A DNA stretch of 64,000 nt from Arundinibacter roseus (GTDB lineage Bacteria; Bacteroidota; Bacteroidia; Cytophagales; Spirosomataceae): contig NZ_SMJU01000016.1 of NCBI RefSeq assembly GCF_004348825.1, forward strand, positions 60,818-124,817. The letters run 5' to 3'. The stretch's first letter is position 1. Each line of letters begins with the position of its first letter. The notes beneath the pieces were generated by a model that searched no databases, had not been told where the DNA came from, and saw only the letters and a program-made list of their open reading frames with translations. Positions 63,149-64,000 of the stretch are shown here, in pieces. The position numbers and the translations under genes are program-made.

Positions 63149-64000
63149 TTATTTTTCATCTGCATATTTTATCATTAATTCATCTTCAAAACCGAATATT
63201 GTCAAAGCTAGTTTTATTTTATCAAACTTTCCAATATTATCAATATTTCCTTCAATAAAGTAAGTTTCATTTATTGCAACTGCTTGTCTTATATTTGCAT
63301 CTATGGGTTTTTTGGTTAATCCGATTTTTGACCCAAGTTCTGTGTTAAAGAAAGTTTCGGGTTGCAATTCAAAAAGCTGTTTAAATACTTCTGAATATAG
63401 TTTTGCAACTTGATTTACTGCGATTTTTCGATCAAAGAAAATTGCATATTCTAACTTTTTAAATTTTGGGTCTTCTGCGTCAAATATATTTACTTCATTA
63501 CTATCAGATTGTTCATCAAATTGAGTGTTTGGTATATCCCAAATTTTTAATACTCGTTCTGCAATTAGATTAAATCGATCTTCGATTTCCGTTTTGCCCC
63601 ACTTATCTAATTTGGCTAAATATTTATTTAGCCAAAGTCGACTATCTTTATAACCAGCATTGTACAAATCTCGTTTGTCAATAAATGACTTATTTCCAAG
63701 CCTTCCATTGTTTCCGGAAAGTGTCAAGTTACCGATAGTATTTAGATAGTTTTCTTTGATATAGTTATAATCGTCGGAACCCAGTTCAATTTTCCATTTC
63801 GGATCTGGATTTTGAGGGAAAATATGTTCGATAGTAATATTAGTATTTCCATCTATCATTACTGGTTCTTTATTAGACTTGATGCAATGCTGATTTTCAA
63901 GTAGATAAGTAAAAATTCCATAATCCAGCACATGCTTCCATGGCTGAATCGTGGTTGTCAAGATTATGTGCTCTAATACGGTCAGATATGATACGATATC
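63149..64000 (-). CDS. DUF262/DUF1524 (GmrSD-like) protein, C-terminal part, continuing past the window
   Basis: The frame is open to the last base (residues DIVSYLTVLEHIILTTTIQPWKHV lead in, read in the minus direction), so only the C-terminal about 284 residues are present. The DUF1524 HNH-type nuclease core is TNITIEHIFPQNPDPKW followed by LNTIGNLTLSGNNGRLGNKSF, with His and Asn ligands as in GmrSD modification-dependent restriction enzymes. The tail may be a further domain. The gene is much more AT-rich than its neighbours, which suggests horizontal transfer. Confidence 0.8.
   Translation of the reverse strand, partial: DIVSYLTVLEHIILTTTIQPWKHVLDYGIFTYLLENQHCIKSNKEPVMIDGNTNITIEHIFPQNPDPKWKIELGSDDYNYIKENYLNTIGNLTLSGNNGRLGNKSFIDKRDLYNAGYKDSRLWLNKYLAKLDKWGKTEIEDRFNLIAERVLKIWDIPNTQFDEQSDSNEVNIFDAEDPKFKKLEYAIFFDRKIAVNQVAKLYSEVFKQLFELQPETFFNTELGSKIGLTKKPIDANIRQAVAINETYFIEGNIDNIGKFDKIKLALTIFGFEDELMIKYADEK

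Noticed and set aside
1..64000. CRISPR arrays, tRNA or rRNA genes
   Set aside because: No regularly spaced repeats or recognisable RNA gene sequences were found on reading.

Overview
The window is a chromosomal segment of a Bacteroidota bacterium, most likely of the order Cytophagales. The reasons are type IX secretion (T9SS) C-terminal sorting domains, a CHU_C-like domain, a GT3-type glycogen synthase, an ExbB/ExbD/ExbD/TonB operon followed by a PstS-like lipoprotein and a TPR protein, BatD, and several promoters of the Bacteroidota form TTG-N17..20-TAnnTTTG. No rRNA, tRNA, CRISPR array or phage structural gene was seen. Many transcripts end in long GC-rich hairpins.

Layout. 1-5.96 kb: the end of a glycogen synthase, then leftward a DUF4301 protein, a PcrA/UvrD helicase and a LexA/S24-type repressor with a visible promoter and palindromes. 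5.96-6.94 kb is an AT-rich gap. 6.9-12.9 kb: the TonB energy-transduction operon (exbB, two exbD, tonB, a small membrane protein, a PstS-like protein, a TPR protein). 13-17 kb: a small conserved ORF, batD, aroC, a small membrane protein and apbE. 17-29 kb: mostly single housekeeping and degradative genes: a Gfo/Idh/MocA oxidoreductase with an SUMF1-like partner, ABC-F (uup), DedA, gamma carbonic anhydrase-like, DUF6134, YqgE, glycosylasparaginase, GH16 glucanase, a zinc alcohol dehydrogenase and a sugar isomerase. 29.4-41.8 kb: cell-envelope genes, namely an MG2/TonB-plug protein, a large thioester alpha-2-macroglobulin lipoprotein, an NTF2-like protein, a beta-barrel candidate and penicillin-binding protein 1C. 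42-44.4 kb: glpK and a DEDD exonuclease. 44.5-49.8 kb: nuoKLMN, the membrane arm of complex I, with its own promoter.

49.8-53.6 kb is an accessory island between two near-identical terminator hairpins. It holds an IS30-family element, a frameshifted lipoprotein gene, a CHU_C-like lipoprotein and a frameshifted T9SS-sorted protein. The IS30 transposase frame is broken by two separate insertions that are both exactly 16 nt and GC-rich. Removing both restores a full-length 323-residue DDE transposase. This is the most unusual signal in the window.

53.6-64 kb: an AraC regulator and an acyl-CoA dehydrogenase, each with a promoter overlapped by palindromes, three polytopic membrane proteins (two of them tandem paralogues resembling GT-C glycosyltransferases), serS, aspartate kinase, a small membrane protein, and at the right edge the C-terminal part of an AT-rich DUF262/DUF1524 (GmrSD-like) gene that continues outside the window and may mark the start of a defence region.
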